Positions 44,384-53,672 are shown, counted from the stretch's first letter. The stretch is 64,000 bases of DNA from Kitasatospora purpeofusca (GCF_000718025.1 NZ_JODS01000047.1:27377-91376); one strand, 5' to 3'. Notes: generated by a model not told the origin, from the sequence alone. Numbers and translations: made by a program.

Positions 44384-44401
44384 CCCGGAAGGAACACCCT
44401 C

Positions 44402-45361
44402 TTGTCCCAGAACCGCCTCCGCCCGCGCCGCTCCTGCCTCGCCGTGCCGGGCTCCAACCCGCGCTTCCTGGAGAAGGCCCAGGGCCTCCAGGCCGACCAG
44501 GTCTTCCTCGACCTGGAGGACGCCTGCGCCCCCCTGGTCAAGGAGAGCGCCCGCCACACCGTCGTCGACGCCCTGAACAACGGCGACTGGACCGGCAAGA
44601 CCCGGGTCGTGCGGGTCAACGACTGGACCACCCACTGGACCTACCGCGACGTGATCACCGTGGTCGAGGGCGCCGGCCCGAACCTCGACTGCATCATGCT
44701 GCCGAAGGTCCAGGACGCCGAGCAGGTGAAGGCGCTCGACCTGCTGCTCACCCAGATCGAGAAGACCATGGGCTTCGAGGTCGGCCGGATCGGCATCGAG
44801 GCGCAGATCGAGAACGCCAAGGGCCTCATCAACGTCGACACCATCGCCCAGGCCTCGCCCCGGCTGGAGACCATCATCTTCGGCCCGGCCGACTTCATGG
44901 CCTCGATCAACATGAAGTCCCTGGTGGTCGGCGAGCAGCCGCCCGGCTACTCGGCCGACGCCTACCACTACATCCTGATGCGCATCCTGATGGCCGCCCG
45001 CGCCAACGACCTCCAGGCGATCGACGGCCCCTACCTCCAGATCCGCAACCAGGAGGGCTACCGCGAGGTGGCCGGCCGCGCCGCCGCGCTGGGCTTCGAC
45101 GGCAAGTGGGTGCTGCACCCGGACCAGATCGGCGCCGCCAACGAGATCTTCTCGCCCTCCCAGGAGGACTACGACCACGCCGAGCTGATCCTCGACGCCT
45201 ACGACTGGTGCACCTCCGAGGCCGGCGGCTTCAAGGGCTCGGCGATGCTCGGCGACGAGATGATCGACGAGGCCAGCCGCAAGATGGCGCTGGTCGTCTC
45301 CGGCAAGGGCCGCGCGGCCGGCATGAAGCGCACTTCCTCGTTCGAGCCCCCGCAGGCCTGA
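44402..45361 (+). CDS. L-malyl-CoA/beta-methylmalyl-CoA lyase
   Basis: The 319-residue HpcH/HpaI-aldolase/CitE-type protein has the metal- and substrate-binding blocks VFLDLEDACAP, IGIEAQIENAKGLINV and GKWVLHPDQI. In the ethylmalonyl-CoA pathway it cleaves beta-methylmalyl-CoA to glyoxylate and propionyl-CoA. The start appears to be TTG, 18 nt after ecm, with GGAAGGA upstream. The pathway assignment rests on the cluster; the fold is certain. Confidence 0.92.
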   Translation: MSQNRLRPRRSCLAVPGSNPRFLEKAQGLQADQVFLDLEDACAPLVKESARHTVVDALNNGDWTGKTRVVRVNDWTTHWTYRDVITVVEGAGPNLDCIMLPKVQDAEQVKALDLLLTQIEKTMGFEVGRIGIEAQIENAKGLINVDTIAQASPRLETIIFGPADFMASINMKSLVVGEQPPGYSADAYHYILMRILMAARANDLQAIDGPYLQIRNQEGYREVAGRAAALGFDGKWVLHPDQIGAANEIFSPSQEDYDHAELILDAYDWCTSEAGGFKGSAMLGDEMIDEASRKMALVVSGKGRAAGMKRTSSFEPPQA

Positions 45362-45383
45362 GACCGGTCAGGAGTCATCGACC

Positions 45384-45887
45384 ATGCAGTTCGGACGCAC
45401 CTACGAGGAGTTCGAGGTCGGCGCCGTCTACCGGCACTGGCCCGGCAAGACGGTCACCGAGTACGACGACCACCTCTTCTGCCTGCTCACCATGAACCAC
45501 CACCCGCTCCACATGGACACCAACTACGCGGAGCGGACCACCGACTTCGGCAAGAACGTGGTGGTGGGCAACTACATCTACTCGCTGCTGCTCGGCATGT
45601 CCGTCCCGGACGTCTCCGGCAAGGCGATCGCCAACCTGGAGATCGAGTCGCTGCGGCACATCGCGCCGACCTTCCACGGCGACACGATCTACGGCGAGAC
45701 CACCGTGCTCGACAAGTGGCCGTCCAAGTCCAAGGACGACCGCGGCATCGTGTACGTCGAGACCAAGGGCTACAAGCAGGACGGCACGGTCGTCTGCATC
45801 TTCCGCCGCAAGGTGATGGTGCCGACCGCGACGTACATCGAGGCGCGCGGCGGCGAGCAGCCCGCCCGGCCGACGCCGCTCGCCTGA
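45384..45887 (+). CDS. MaoC-family hydratase (mesaconyl-CoA hydratase)
   Basis: The 167-residue protein has a MaoC hot-dog domain with the hydratase motif region MNHHPLHMDTNYAERT near residues 37-52 (the Asp/His pair). In this cluster it should hydrate mesaconyl-CoA to beta-methylmalyl-CoA. This is half the length of the proteobacterial Mch (a fused double hot-dog), so it probably acts as a homodimer. It starts 22 nt after the lyase gene. Confidence 0.9.
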   Translation: MQFGRTYEEFEVGAVYRHWPGKTVTEYDDHLFCLLTMNHHPLHMDTNYAERTTDFGKNVVVGNYIYSLLLGMSVPDVSGKAIANLEIESLRHIAPTFHGDTIYGETTVLDKWPSKSKDDRGIVYVETKGYKQDGTVVCIFRRKVMVPTATYIEARGGEQPARPTPLA

Positions 45888-45965
45888 GGACCCGTTCCCG
45901 CAGTCCCACCCCCCAGGACCCCGGACGGGCCGGCCGCCGTCATCGGCCGTGCCCCGCACCGGTTC

Positions 45966-46003
45966 ACGGGGGCTCCGCGGAGCCACGCCCGCGGAGCCCC
46001 CGT
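45966..46003 (+). terminator. Hairpin between the hydratase and dehydrogenase genes
   Basis: A perfect 15-bp stem (ACGGGGGCTCCGCGG) with an 8-nt loop lies in the 162-nt gap. There is no T tract, so it may attenuate or separate expression of the last gene. Confidence 0.6.
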
Positions 46004-46049
46004 CCACTCCCCCCACCCTCGTTTTTCCAGGCATGACAGGAGCCGCACG

Positions 46050-47252
46050 ATGGGACGCCTCGCACAGACCGACGGCCTCACCGAGATCCAGCGGGACATC
46101 CTCGCCACCGTGCGCGAGTTCGTCGACAAGGAGATCATCCCGGTCGCGACCGAGCTGGAGCACAAGGACGAGTACCCGACGGAGATCGTCGAGGGCATGA
46201 AGCAGCTCGGCCTCTTCGGCCTGACCATCCCCGAGGAGTACGGCGGCCTCGGCGAGTCGCTGCTGACCTACGCCCTGGTGGTCGAGGAGATCGCCCGCGG
46301 CTGGATGTCCGTCTCCGGCATCGTCAACACCCACTTCATCGTCGCCCACATGATCAACGCGCACGGCACCCAGGAGCAGAAGGACCACTTCCTGCCCCGG
46401 ATGGCGGCCGGCGAGATCCGCGGCGCCTTCTCGATGTCCGAGCCCGGGCTCGGCTCCGACGTCGCCGCGATCAGCACCAAGGGCGTCAAGGACGGGGAGT
46501 TCTACGTCCTCAACGGCCAGAAGATGTGGCTGACCAACGGCGGCACCTCCAGCCTGGTCGCGGTCCTGTGCAGGACCGACGAGGGCGGCTCCACGCCGTA
46601 CAAGAACATGACCACCTTCCTGATCGAGAAGACGCCGGGCTTCGGCGCCAACCCGACCGTCCCCGGCCTCACCGTGCCCGGGAAGATCGAGAAGATGGGC
46701 TACAAGGGCGTCGACACCACCGAGCTGGTACTCCAGGACGTCCGGATCCCGGCCGACCGGATCCTCGGCGGCGTCCCCGGCCGCGGCTTCTACCAGATGA
46801 TGGACGGCGTCGAGGTCGGCCGCGTCAACGTGGCCGCGCGCGGCTGCGGCGTCGCCCGCCGCGCCTTCGAGCTGGGCATCTCCTACGCCCAGCAGCGCTC
46901 CACCTTCGGCAAGAAGATCGCCGAGCACCAGGCGATCCAGTTCAAGCTCGCGGAGATGGCCACCAAGGTCGAGGCCGCGCACCAGATGATGGTCATGGCC
47001 GCCCGCAAGAAGGACAGCGGCGAGCGCAACGACCTCGAGGCGGGCATGGCGAAGTACCTCGCCTCCGAGTACTGCAAGGAGGTCGTCGAGGACGCCTTCC
47101 GCATCCACGGCGGCTACGGCTTCTCCAAGGAGTACGAGATCGAGCGGCTCTACCGGGAGGCCCCGATGCTGCTGATCGGTGAAGGTACTGCGGAGATCCA
47201 GAAGATGATCATCGGGCGCCGGCTGCTCGAGGAGTACCGCATCGCGGGCTGA
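46050..47252 (+). CDS. Acyl-CoA dehydrogenase (probable methylsuccinyl-CoA dehydrogenase)
   Basis: The 400-residue flavoprotein has the standard signatures AFSMSEPGLGSD, KMWLTNGG and a C-terminal IHGGYGFSKEYEIERLYREAP followed by IGEGTAEIQ, where the Glu of EGT is the likely catalytic base. It lies last in the pathway cluster, so oxidation of methylsuccinyl-CoA to mesaconyl-CoA is the expected reaction. It is shorter than the roughly 550-residue proteobacterial Mcd. GACAGGAG precedes the ATG. Confidence 0.9.
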   Translation: MGRLAQTDGLTEIQRDILATVREFVDKEIIPVATELEHKDEYPTEIVEGMKQLGLFGLTIPEEYGGLGESLLTYALVVEEIARGWMSVSGIVNTHFIVAHMINAHGTQEQKDHFLPRMAAGEIRGAFSMSEPGLGSDVAAISTKGVKDGEFYVLNGQKMWLTNGGTSSLVAVLCRTDEGGSTPYKNMTTFLIEKTPGFGANPTVPGLTVPGKIEKMGYKGVDTTELVLQDVRIPADRILGGVPGRGFYQMMDGVEVGRVNVAARGCGVARRAFELGISYAQQRSTFGKKIAEHQAIQFKLAEMATKVEAAHQMMVMAARKKDSGERNDLEAGMAKYLASEYCKEVVEDAFRIHGGYGFSKEYEIERLYREAPMLLIGEGTAEIQKMIIGRRLLEEYRIAG

Positions 47253-47719
47253 CCGGCCCGCTGCGGGGCTCGCGGCCGGCCCGCGAGACCGCCGGACGAC
47301 GGGCGTGCGGGCCCGTCCCGGCACCGCGCCGTGTCCCGCCCCGGAGGCCTGGTCCGCCCCGGGACGACACGGCCGTTCCGGAGCGGCCGCAGGGCGTACA
47401 GCTGCTGTCACGCGCCCCGCGGCCGCTCCGGCATACCGTTCCGCGCCCTCGACGGGCAGCTCCGCAGGGCCGACCGGGCAGGGTTGAGACAAGAGTCACC
47501 AGCTTCGCCGGGTCCCTTGGGAACCGGACCGGGGCGAGCTACGGTCGTATACAAGGGGGCGCACCGGCGCCTCCCGCAGGTCACATGAACGAGCAGGCGG
47601 GTTGCCCACCCACCGTGTGCTCCCGATAGCATCCACCGGGACAGCAGACGTCCCTCTATTACCCGATCCCGCGGTGGCCCCCGTCCAGCGGCCATGATCC
47701 CCCGCGACAAAGGTCTTCG
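47253..47719. other. 467-bp intergenic region with the psd promoter
   Basis: No gene is visible. The right half contains a good promoter (next entry) and a second TAGCAT at 47627-47632 preceded by TTGCCC at 47602, with a long 19-bp spacer. The left 250 bp is GC-rich with no clear signal. Confidence 0.55.
47517..47545 (+). promoter_or_regulatory. Candidate psd-pssA promoter
   Basis: TTGGGA (47517-47522) and TACGGT (47540-47545) are 17 bp apart, giving a leader of about 165 nt before psd. Confidence 0.5.
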
Positions 47720-48412
47720 ATGCCCATCAGCCCGTCCCCTCACACCTCCGTCACGGACCGCGATGCCCTCGCCGCCACGACGGCCGGTCGGCGACCCCGC
47801 GTGACCATCGCGCGCGGAGCCACCCCCTGGTTCGTCCCCACCCTCGCCACGGCCGCCGTGACCACCGCGCTCACCCGGCGCAGTGGCAAGTGGGCCCTCG
47901 CGGCGGTACCCGCCTGTGCGCTCGGCGCCGGCATGCTGTGGTTCTTCCGCGACCCCGAGCGTGAGATCGGCACGGGCAGAGTGATCTCCCCCGCCGACGG
48001 CGTGGTCCAGAGCATCGACGCGTGGCCGGACGGCCGGACCCGCGTGGCGATCTTCATGAGCCCGCTCAACGTCCACGTCAACCGGGCGCCCCTGCCCGGC
48101 ACGGTGACCTCCGTCGAGCACGTGCCCGGTGGCTTCGTGCCCGCGTTCAACAAGGACAGCGACCAGAACGAGCGGGTCGTCTGGCACTTCGACACCGAGC
48201 TCGGCGACATCGAGATGGTCCAGATCGCGGGCGCCGTGGCGCGCCGCATCGTGCCGTACGTCGACGCCGGTACCAAGGTCGAGCAGGGCGAGCGGATCGG
48301 TCTGATCCGGTTCGGGTCCCGGGTCGACACCTACCTGCCGGCCGGCGTCGAGGTCGGCGTCGAGGTCGGCCAGAAGACCACCGCCGGGGTGACGCGCCTT
48401 GACCGTGACTGA
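47720..48412 (+). CDS. psd: Phosphatidylserine decarboxylase
   Basis: The 230-residue protein is of the short PSD type that self-cleaves to create a pyruvoyl group. The processing site is the Gly-Ser in LIRFGSRVD (Ser200). Conserved blocks include WFFRDPER and ISPADGVV and the His in SPLNVHVNRAP. One or two N-terminal hydrophobic segments (residues about 36-75) tether it to the membrane, where it makes phosphatidylethanolamine. It overlaps pssA by 14 nt. Confidence 0.95.
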   Translation: MPISPSPHTSVTDRDALAATTAGRRPRVTIARGATPWFVPTLATAAVTTALTRRSGKWALAAVPACALGAGMLWFFRDPEREIGTGRVISPADGVVQSIDAWPDGRTRVAIFMSPLNVHVNRAPLPGTVTSVEHVPGGFVPAFNKDSDQNERVVWHFDTELGDIEMVQIAGAVARRIVPYVDAGTKVEQGERIGLIRFGSRVDTYLPAGVEVGVEVGQKTTAGVTRLDRD

Positions 48413-49277
48413 TCCTGAGACGATCGTCGGCCTGGACGACGAGGAGACGGCCCTGCGCCGTCGTCGCTGGGCCCGCGACCGCGAACTGCGGGCGCCGCGC
48501 TCGCCGCAGCACCTGTCCACCGCCGACTTCCTCACCCTGGGGAACGCCGTCTGCGGCTTCCTGGCGATCTACTCGATCACCACCGGGGTGCTCGTCCCGC
48601 ACATCACCAACCCGGACGCCGCGCCGGACAAGCACAGCGCCGCCACCGCGGTGACGCTGCTGCTGATCGGCTCGATGTGCGACCTGTTCGACGGCCTGGT
48701 GGCGCGCAAGCTGCGCTCCTCGGCGCTCGGCGCAGAACTCGACAACCTGGCCGACCTGATCAGCTTCGGCATCGCGCCGGCCTACTTCGTCGCGGTCTGG
48801 GGCATGGTCTCGCCCGGCTCCAACAGTCGGCTGTCGGCGCTGATCGCGCTGACCGTGCTGCTCGCGGTGGTACTGCGGCTCGCCCGCTTCTCCACCGTGA
48901 AGATGCGGCCGGGGGTGTTCCAGGGCATGCCCTGCCCGATGGGCGCGATGACGGTGATCGCCATCGTGCTGCTCGACCCGCCGTTCCTGCCCGGTCTGCT
49001 GGCGATCTTCGCCGTCGCGTACCTCATGGTCAGCCGGATCGAGTACCCGAAGCCGCAGGGGCTGCTGGCCACCGCCACGCTGTGCTGGATCGTGGTCTCG
49101 ATCGGCTGCCTGGCGGCCTGGGCGACCGGTCTGCCGGGAGGCGACAACCTGCTGCACATCGGCGCGTTCGCGCAGATCGCGCTCGCCGCGATGGCGCCGC
49201 TGCTGGTGATCCGCCGCAAGGTCGGCCAGAAGGTCGGCGACGTGCGGGCCCGCCGCGCGGAGTCGCGGATCGGCTGA
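48399..49277 (+). CDS. pssA: CDP-diacylglycerol-serine O-phosphatidyltransferase
   Basis: The 292-residue membrane protein has the CDP-alcohol phosphatidyltransferase motif with Asp95, Asp98, Gly99, Ala102, Arg103, Gly111, Asp115 and Asp119, and about seven hydrophobic segments. It makes phosphatidylserine, the substrate of Psd, encoded just upstream. The start is TTG at 48399 (GGGGTG 7 nt before) or the in-frame GTG two codons later. A strong terminator follows. Confidence 0.94.
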   Translation: MTVTDPETIVGLDDEETALRRRRWARDRELRAPRSPQHLSTADFLTLGNAVCGFLAIYSITTGVLVPHITNPDAAPDKHSAATAVTLLLIGSMCDLFDGLVARKLRSSALGAELDNLADLISFGIAPAYFVAVWGMVSPGSNSRLSALIALTVLLAVVLRLARFSTVKMRPGVFQGMPCPMGAMTVIAIVLLDPPFLPGLLAIFAVAYLMVSRIEYPKPQGLLATATLCWIVVSIGCLAAWATGLPGGDNLLHIGAFAQIALAAMAPLLVIRRKVGQKVGDVRARRAESRIG

Positions 49278-49295
49278 CGACCGCCGCAGGACGAA

Positions 49296-49335
49296 CGGAA
49301 GGGCCCGGCTCCCCGAGGGGAGCCGGGCCCTTCCG
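49296..49335. terminator. Bidirectional terminator after pssA
   Basis: A perfect 19-bp stem (CGGAAGGGCCCGGCTCCCC) with a 2-nt centre lies between convergent genes. It is followed by three imperfect copies of GTGTCCGGGT (49337-49378). Confidence 0.9.
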
Positions 49336-49382
49336 CATGTCCGGGTGCGTGTCCGGGCTCGTGTCCGGGTGCCGGGTGAGGC

Positions 49383-50885
49383 TCAGGCGCCGCCGCGGTG
49401 GACGCTGAACGCCGAGCGGCGGGCCGCCCGGGCCACCGCCGGGTCCGGGTGGACGCCGGAGACGGCCGTCAGCACCGAGGCCGCCCGGGGGTGCCCGGAC
49501 TGCCGGGCCCGGGCGAACAGCCGCACCGGGTCGCCGGCCGAGGCGCCCTCGACGTGGCCCACCAGAAGTTCCGTTTCCCCGTGGTCCAGCACGGCCGCGG
49601 CGGTGTCCACCCAGAGCCAGGCGGCGTCCTCCGCGCCCAGCACATCGGCCGGGGAGACCCCCTCGTCCGAGCGCTCGGCCAGCCACAGCAGCGCGTACGG
49701 GCGCAGCACCGCCTCGTCGACGGCGGCCCGCACGGCCTGCTCGGCGGTGGATCCGGCCACCCGCAGCGCCTCGAAGGCCAGGCCGCGCACCAGGGCGTCC
49801 TCGCCCTGCGCGGCCTCCAGCAGCTCGGCCACCGCCCGGTCGGCGGGGCGGGCGGCCAGCCAGGCCCGGTACTCGGCGCGGGCCGGGCCGGGCGAGTAGT
49901 CGGCGCAGGCGCTCAGCAGTTCCATCGCGCTCTGCTCGATGTGGCCGGCGGCGGTCTGCGCGACGGTGCAGATCTCCTCCAGCTTGGCCCGCACCGCCCA
50001 GTGCCCGAGCGGGGAGAGCTCGGCCGCGTTGTCCTCGCGGACCAGCGCGCCGACGGCGGCGAGGCCGTCCAGCATCCAGTCCAGGACGGCGGCGACGTCG
50101 GCGGGCGAGGCCGGGGTGTCGATCTGCGGCTCGCGGCAGGTGCCGCGGACGGCGGAGACGGCGGAAGCCGCGTGCGGGACGGGCGAGAGGCCGAAGGCGC
50201 CCTCGCCGCCGCCGACCCGGCGCTCGTCCAGTCCGCGCCGGAGCAGTTCCAGCAGCTCGATGTCGGCGACCGGGCCGTCCACCAGGTGCAGGAAGGAGAG
50301 CAGTTGGGGTGCCTGGTCGACGGCCTGTCCGGCGAGGACGGCGAACACGCCGCGCAGGGCGGCGGGCGGCACCGGGGCGAGCAGGGTCCAGGCGTCGAAC
50401 AGGGTCGACCAGCCGCGGATCACCGCCTCGTCGTCGTGCTCCCAGGCGTGCAGGCGCCAGCCGGGGACGGCGCCGCCGTCGCGGGGCTCGACCAGGCCGA
50501 CCAGCAGGGCCTGGCCCCAGGCCTTGGCGGCGGCGCCCACCGTCATGGCGAGGGCGCGGCCGGCCGCGCGGGCGTCGTCCGGGAGCAGTTCGCCGCGCTT
50601 GTCGACCTCGTCGAGGTCGCCGGCCCAGCGGGCGATCCGGACGGCGTCGACCAGCATCCGGCGGGCCAGCGGGGCCAGCTCGGCGGGTGCGGGGAAGCCC
50701 TCCGGTACGGGGACCCGGCCTCGGCCGGGGGCGGGGGCGGGGCCTCGTCGGCGGGGTACGCCCTGGCTCCCCGGCCTCGCGCCGGCGGGGCGGTGGGCCG
50801 TTCCGGGGAGACGGGTCACCGTCGCACCGGAACCGTTGGTCGGCGGGAGCGGGGCATCACGGTCGCGCGGATTCCGAGACGTCAC
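49383..50885 (-). CDS. Conserved protein with alpha-helical, HEAT-like repeats
   Basis: The 500-residue protein is not a family I can name. After a disordered basic Pro/Gly N terminus (about 60 residues) it is almost all alpha-helical, with repeated Leu/Ala-rich helices and WL/AWL motifs (GWSTLFDAWTLLAPVPPAALRG, YALLWLAERSDEG), as in HEAT or armadillo-like solenoids. No membrane segment or catalytic motif is visible. The GTG start follows GGGGAAGA. It is convergent with pssA. Confidence 0.75.
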   Translation of the reverse strand: MTSRNPRDRDAPLPPTNGSGATVTRLPGTAHRPAGARPGSQGVPRRRGPAPAPGRGRVPVPEGFPAPAELAPLARRMLVDAVRIARWAGDLDEVDKRGELLPDDARAAGRALAMTVGAAAKAWGQALLVGLVEPRDGGAVPGWRLHAWEHDDEAVIRGWSTLFDAWTLLAPVPPAALRGVFAVLAGQAVDQAPQLLSFLHLVDGPVADIELLELLRRGLDERRVGGGEGAFGLSPVPHAASAVSAVRGTCREPQIDTPASPADVAAVLDWMLDGLAAVGALVREDNAAELSPLGHWAVRAKLEEICTVAQTAAGHIEQSAMELLSACADYSPGPARAEYRAWLAARPADRAVAELLEAAQGEDALVRGLAFEALRVAGSTAEQAVRAAVDEAVLRPYALLWLAERSDEGVSPADVLGAEDAAWLWVDTAAAVLDHGETELLVGHVEGASAGDPVRLFARARQSGHPRAASVLTAVSGVHPDPAVARAARRSAFSVHRGGA

Positions 50886-51190
50886 GTCGAGCAGTCTTCC
50901 CCTTGTACCGGCCTTCTGTCACATCCGGTTGTCCGCGCGGGGCGGGGCGGGGGTCCGGGGGGATCGACAAGATCGGGCAACAGAGGCCAAACCGACTGGC
51001 TTGATCTTTGTGGCGGGTGCATGCCAGGTCGGACGGGTGGAAGGGGCCGGTGGTCCGGGCGGGACCCCGGGCGGCCCGCGCGCCGACCGCCGTCCGTCGG
51101 CCGCTCACCCGGTCCTCCCGGCTCCCCGGCCCCGCGTGGCGCGGCGGGGAGCACGCGGCGGGGCCGGAGCCGGGGTCGGGGAGCGGCGGC
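50886..51190. other. Intergenic region, terminator of the hydrolase gene and promoter of the next
   Basis: About 300 bp with no gene. Its right part is the bulged hairpin listed next. The 50965-51020 part is AT-richer and is the likely promoter of the gene starting at 50885, without a clear box. Confidence 0.5.
51117..51174 (-). terminator. Bulged GC hairpin after the alpha/beta hydrolase gene
   Basis: Left arm CCCGGCTCCCCGGCCCCGC and right arm GCGGGGCCGGAGCCGGG pair along 17 bp with a 2-nt bulge, starting 17 nt past the hydrolase stop. Confidence 0.6.
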
Positions 51191-52306
51191 TCAGCAGAAG
51201 GGGGTGAGCCAGCGGCGCAGGGTCTCGGAGTAGCGGTCCGGGTCGGTGTTCCACAGCGCGGCGTGGTCGCCGCCGGGGAAGGCCTGGAGGTTCACCAGCG
51301 ACGGACGGCTCGCGGCCAGCCGCTCGGCGGCCCGGAACGGCGCCACCGGATCGTCGGGGCCGTGCAGCACCAGGGTGGGCACCCGGAGGTCGGTGCCCTC
51401 GGCGAGGCGGGCGAAGTCGGCCAGATCCACGCCGGTGCGGCCCTGGGCGGCCAGCGCGCCGAGTTCGGCGGCCGCGCCCCGGTACCCGGCCCTGACCGCG
51501 TCCCGGCGGGCGGTGGCCGGCCAGTCCAGCACCGGGGAGTCCAGGACCAGGCTGCTGACCGAGGAGGCGAAGTCGGAGCGGGCGGCGGCCTGCAGGGCGA
51601 TCGTGGCGCCCAGCGACCAGCCGTAGAGGACGACCCGGCCCGCGCCGCCGTCCAGGGCCAGCCGGATCGCCGCCTCGACGTCCCGCCACTCCGTCTCGCC
51701 GAAGTGGCCCAGGCCGTCCGGGGAGGCCGGCGCGCCCGCGTCGCCGCGGTAGGTGACCGCCAGCGCGGGCAGGCCGAGCCGGCCCAGGACGGGGAGGACG
51801 GGCAGGACCTGGCTGCGGTCGGCGTCCGGGCCGTGCACCAGGATCACCCAGGTGCCGCGCTTGCCGTCGAGCCACCAGGCGGGCAGCGCGCCCAGCTCGC
51901 CCTCGACGGCGGTCTCGCCGAAGGTCAGACCGAGCGCCGAGGCCGGGTCGCCGAGGTACACCCGGGGGGTGAAGCGGACCTCGGTACCGGGGGCGAGGGT
52001 GCCCCGGTCGGCCCGGACCAGGCGGCGGGTGACGCCCCGTTCGTCGCGGTGCAGCACCTCCTCGACGACGGCGTGCCCGTCCTGGCCCCACTCGACGGCC
52101 CAGCGCCCGGGGCGCTCGCTCGCCGCGCTCCGGGTGAAGGTGATCCGCCCGGCGCCCAGGCTCTGCACCACGACCGGGCCGGTCCGCTCCCGGGCGGCCC
52201 CGGCCGGGCGGACCATCCGCTCCGAGGCCCGGCGGCCGATCACCAGGACGGCCGCCCCGGTGCCGACCGCGGCGGCCGCCACGGTGGCCGCGATTCCCCA
52301 ACGCAT
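51191..52306 (-). CDS. Membrane-anchored alpha/beta hydrolase
   Basis: The 371-residue protein has an N-terminal transmembrane helix (residues 4-24), a beta-rich region of about 110 residues, and an alpha/beta hydrolase domain. The nucleophile motif is GWSLGA (Ser231), and a His lies in PGGDHAALWNTDP near the C terminus; the acid is probably the Asp of HGPDDPV. The anchor and extracytoplasmic orientation suggest a lipase, esterase or peptidase outside the membrane. GGGGAG precedes the ATG. Confidence 0.85.
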   Translation of the reverse strand: MRWGIAATVAAAAVGTGAAVLVIGRRASERMVRPAGAARERTGPVVVQSLGAGRITFTRSAASERPGRWAVEWGQDGHAVVEEVLHRDERGVTRRLVRADRGTLAPGTEVRFTPRVYLGDPASALGLTFGETAVEGELGALPAWWLDGKRGTWVILVHGPDADRSQVLPVLPVLGRLGLPALAVTYRGDAGAPASPDGLGHFGETEWRDVEAAIRLALDGGAGRVVLYGWSLGATIALQAAARSDFASSVSSLVLDSPVLDWPATARRDAVRAGYRGAAAELGALAAQGRTGVDLADFARLAEGTDLRVPTLVLHGPDDPVAPFRAAERLAASRPSLVNLQAFPGGDHAALWNTDPDRYSETLRRWLTPFC

Positions 52307-52475
52307 ACTCGCTCCCCGCTGCTCGGTTCTGGGCCGACCGGTGTCCGGACCCACGTCACAGCCCAGTCCACTGGCCGGGACCCGGCCGGGCCAGCAGGAC
52401 ACGGCCGTACGGGTTGCCACGCGAGCAAGGTCACACCGGGATCGTCAGAACGAGAGTGCCAGAACGAACGGGGGA

Positions 52476-53222
52476 TCACACGGGTATCGCGGGCTCCCGT
52501 CGGGCGAGCAGCTCCCAGAAGCGCTCGGCCGGCGGGACCACCGCCGCGGACGGCGCGGCCGCCCCATCGGCGGGCCCCCAGCCGCCGGACCCCCAGTGGG
52601 CGGGCACCTGCCGCTCGTCCTGGAGCACGGGCAGCACGGCGTCGAGGTCCGCCCGGTCCACCGGCACGATCCGGACGATCGCGCCGACCTGCGCCTGCCA
52701 GCGGCCGTCGACGCAGCGCCGCAGCCGCCGGTCCAGCTCCTCCCGGCGGCCGGTGGCCGCGACCAGCTCCCGCAGGGTCAGGCCCAGCACGTGCGCGAGC
52801 GCGGCCGTCGGCTCGGCGTCGCCGTCCCACTGGCCGGTGGCCTCGGCGCGCCGGTAGTCATCCGTCGGGACGCCGATCCGGCGGGCCGCGCCGTCCGGGC
52901 TCAGCTCGCGGGCGAGCCGGAAGTCCCGCAGGCTCGCCGGGCGCACGCCCATCAGCTGCTCGGGCGGGCACCACAGCGCCCGGGCCAGGGCGAGGAACTC
53001 CTCCTCGCCGGGGGGCGGCCCGCCGTTCTCCCAGCCGAGGACGTGGGCGGGGAGCAGCCGGACGCCGTGCGCGGCCATGCCCTCGGCGACCTGCTCGGGG
53101 GTCAGGCCGAGGGCGGCGCGGTGGGCGCGGACGGCGGCGGGCGAGAACGGCACCGGGGGCGGCGGGGCGGGCGGGACGGACCGGGCCGGACGTGCGAAGA
53201 GGTGGGGGCGCTGGGGTCGCAT
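52476..53222 (-). CDS. XRE-like helix-turn-helix regulator
   Basis: The 248-residue protein has two HTH-like stretches: VRAHRAALGLTPEQVAEGMAAHG...VLGWENGGPPP, a clear XRE core, and a second AARRIGVPTDDYRRAEATGQW. A C-terminal region of unknown type follows (AIVRIVPVDRADLDAVLPVLQ). ATG 53222 is preceded by TACCGT at 8 nt and no ribosome site, so it may be leaderless. It is divergent from the cobalamin operon but the riboswitch suggests independent control. Confidence 0.75.
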   Translation of the reverse strand: MRPQRPHLFARPARSVPPAPPPPVPFSPAAVRAHRAALGLTPEQVAEGMAAHGVRLLPAHVLGWENGGPPPGEEEFLALARALWCPPEQLMGVRPASLRDFRLARELSPDGAARRIGVPTDDYRRAEATGQWDGDAEPTAALAHVLGLTLRELVAATGRREELDRRLRRCVDGRWQAQVGAIVRIVPVDRADLDAVLPVLQDERQVPAHWGSGGWGPADGAAAPSAAVVPPAERFWELLARREPAIPV

Positions 53223-53230
53223 GGGTCCCG

Positions 53231-53236
53231 ACGGTA
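53231..53236 (-). promoter_or_regulatory. -10 box TACCGT of the XRE-like gene
   Basis: On the minus strand TACCGT ends 8 nt before ATG 53222. Confidence 0.45.
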
Positions 53237-53431
53237 GGCGTGGCGCCGGGTGCTGCCCCAGCCGACGAACGCACGAAGCGGGGCGGGCGCGCCGCCCGGC
53301 GGGAGTGGAGGATCGCACAGCGGGGCGCGGTCCGGCGGCGGGCGTCCTCGGAGGTAGCGACGGGGAACGGGGGGCGCCGGGACAGCTGTCATCAGGGCGT
53401 CGGCGTGTGACCAACCCCTCCGCGACCTCGG

Positions 53432-53461
53432 TTGACTCCCCCTTCGGGCCCGTGATGGGAT
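53432..53461 (+). promoter_or_regulatory. Promoter of the cobalamin operon
   Basis: TTGACT (53432-53437) with TGGGAT (53456-53461) at 18 bp spacing would start transcription close to 53468, at the 5' edge of the riboswitch. The -10 is weak. Confidence 0.45.
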
Positions 53462-53467
53462 CCTTCA

Positions 53468-53640
53468 GCCATTACGGAGGCAAGCAGAGGAAGCCGGTGC
53501 GAGTCCGGCGCGGTCCCGCCACTGTCACCGGGGAGCACGACCGGAGTTCAGCCACGGAGGGCCGTTCGCGGCCGCCGGAAGGCCCGGGAGCGCGTTCGAC
53601 CCGGGAGCCAGGAGACTCTCACCCCCGGTACGTCGATCCA
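53468..53640 (+). ncRNA. Cobalamin riboswitch
   Basis: The segment contains the B12 box (53491-53524: AAGCCGGTGCGAGTCCGGCG then CGGTCCCGCCACTG) and the downstream conserved GAGCCAGGAGACT (53605-53617) that pairs back to the 5' side. It lies 30-200 nt before the cobalamin biosynthesis genes in the same orientation and should repress them when adenosylcobalamin is high, probably by hiding the ribosome site, since no terminator stem is obvious. Confidence 0.95.
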
Positions 53641-53672
53641 GGGCGCGGACCCTGAGTGAGGACACGCACGCG

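Noticed and set aside
40166..45178. A very long open frame (about 1670 codons) antisense to the ccr cluster
   Set aside because: It mirrors the GC-rich third positions of genes with clear homology on the other strand; its sequence is low-complexity Gly/Ala/Arg/Val with no domain.
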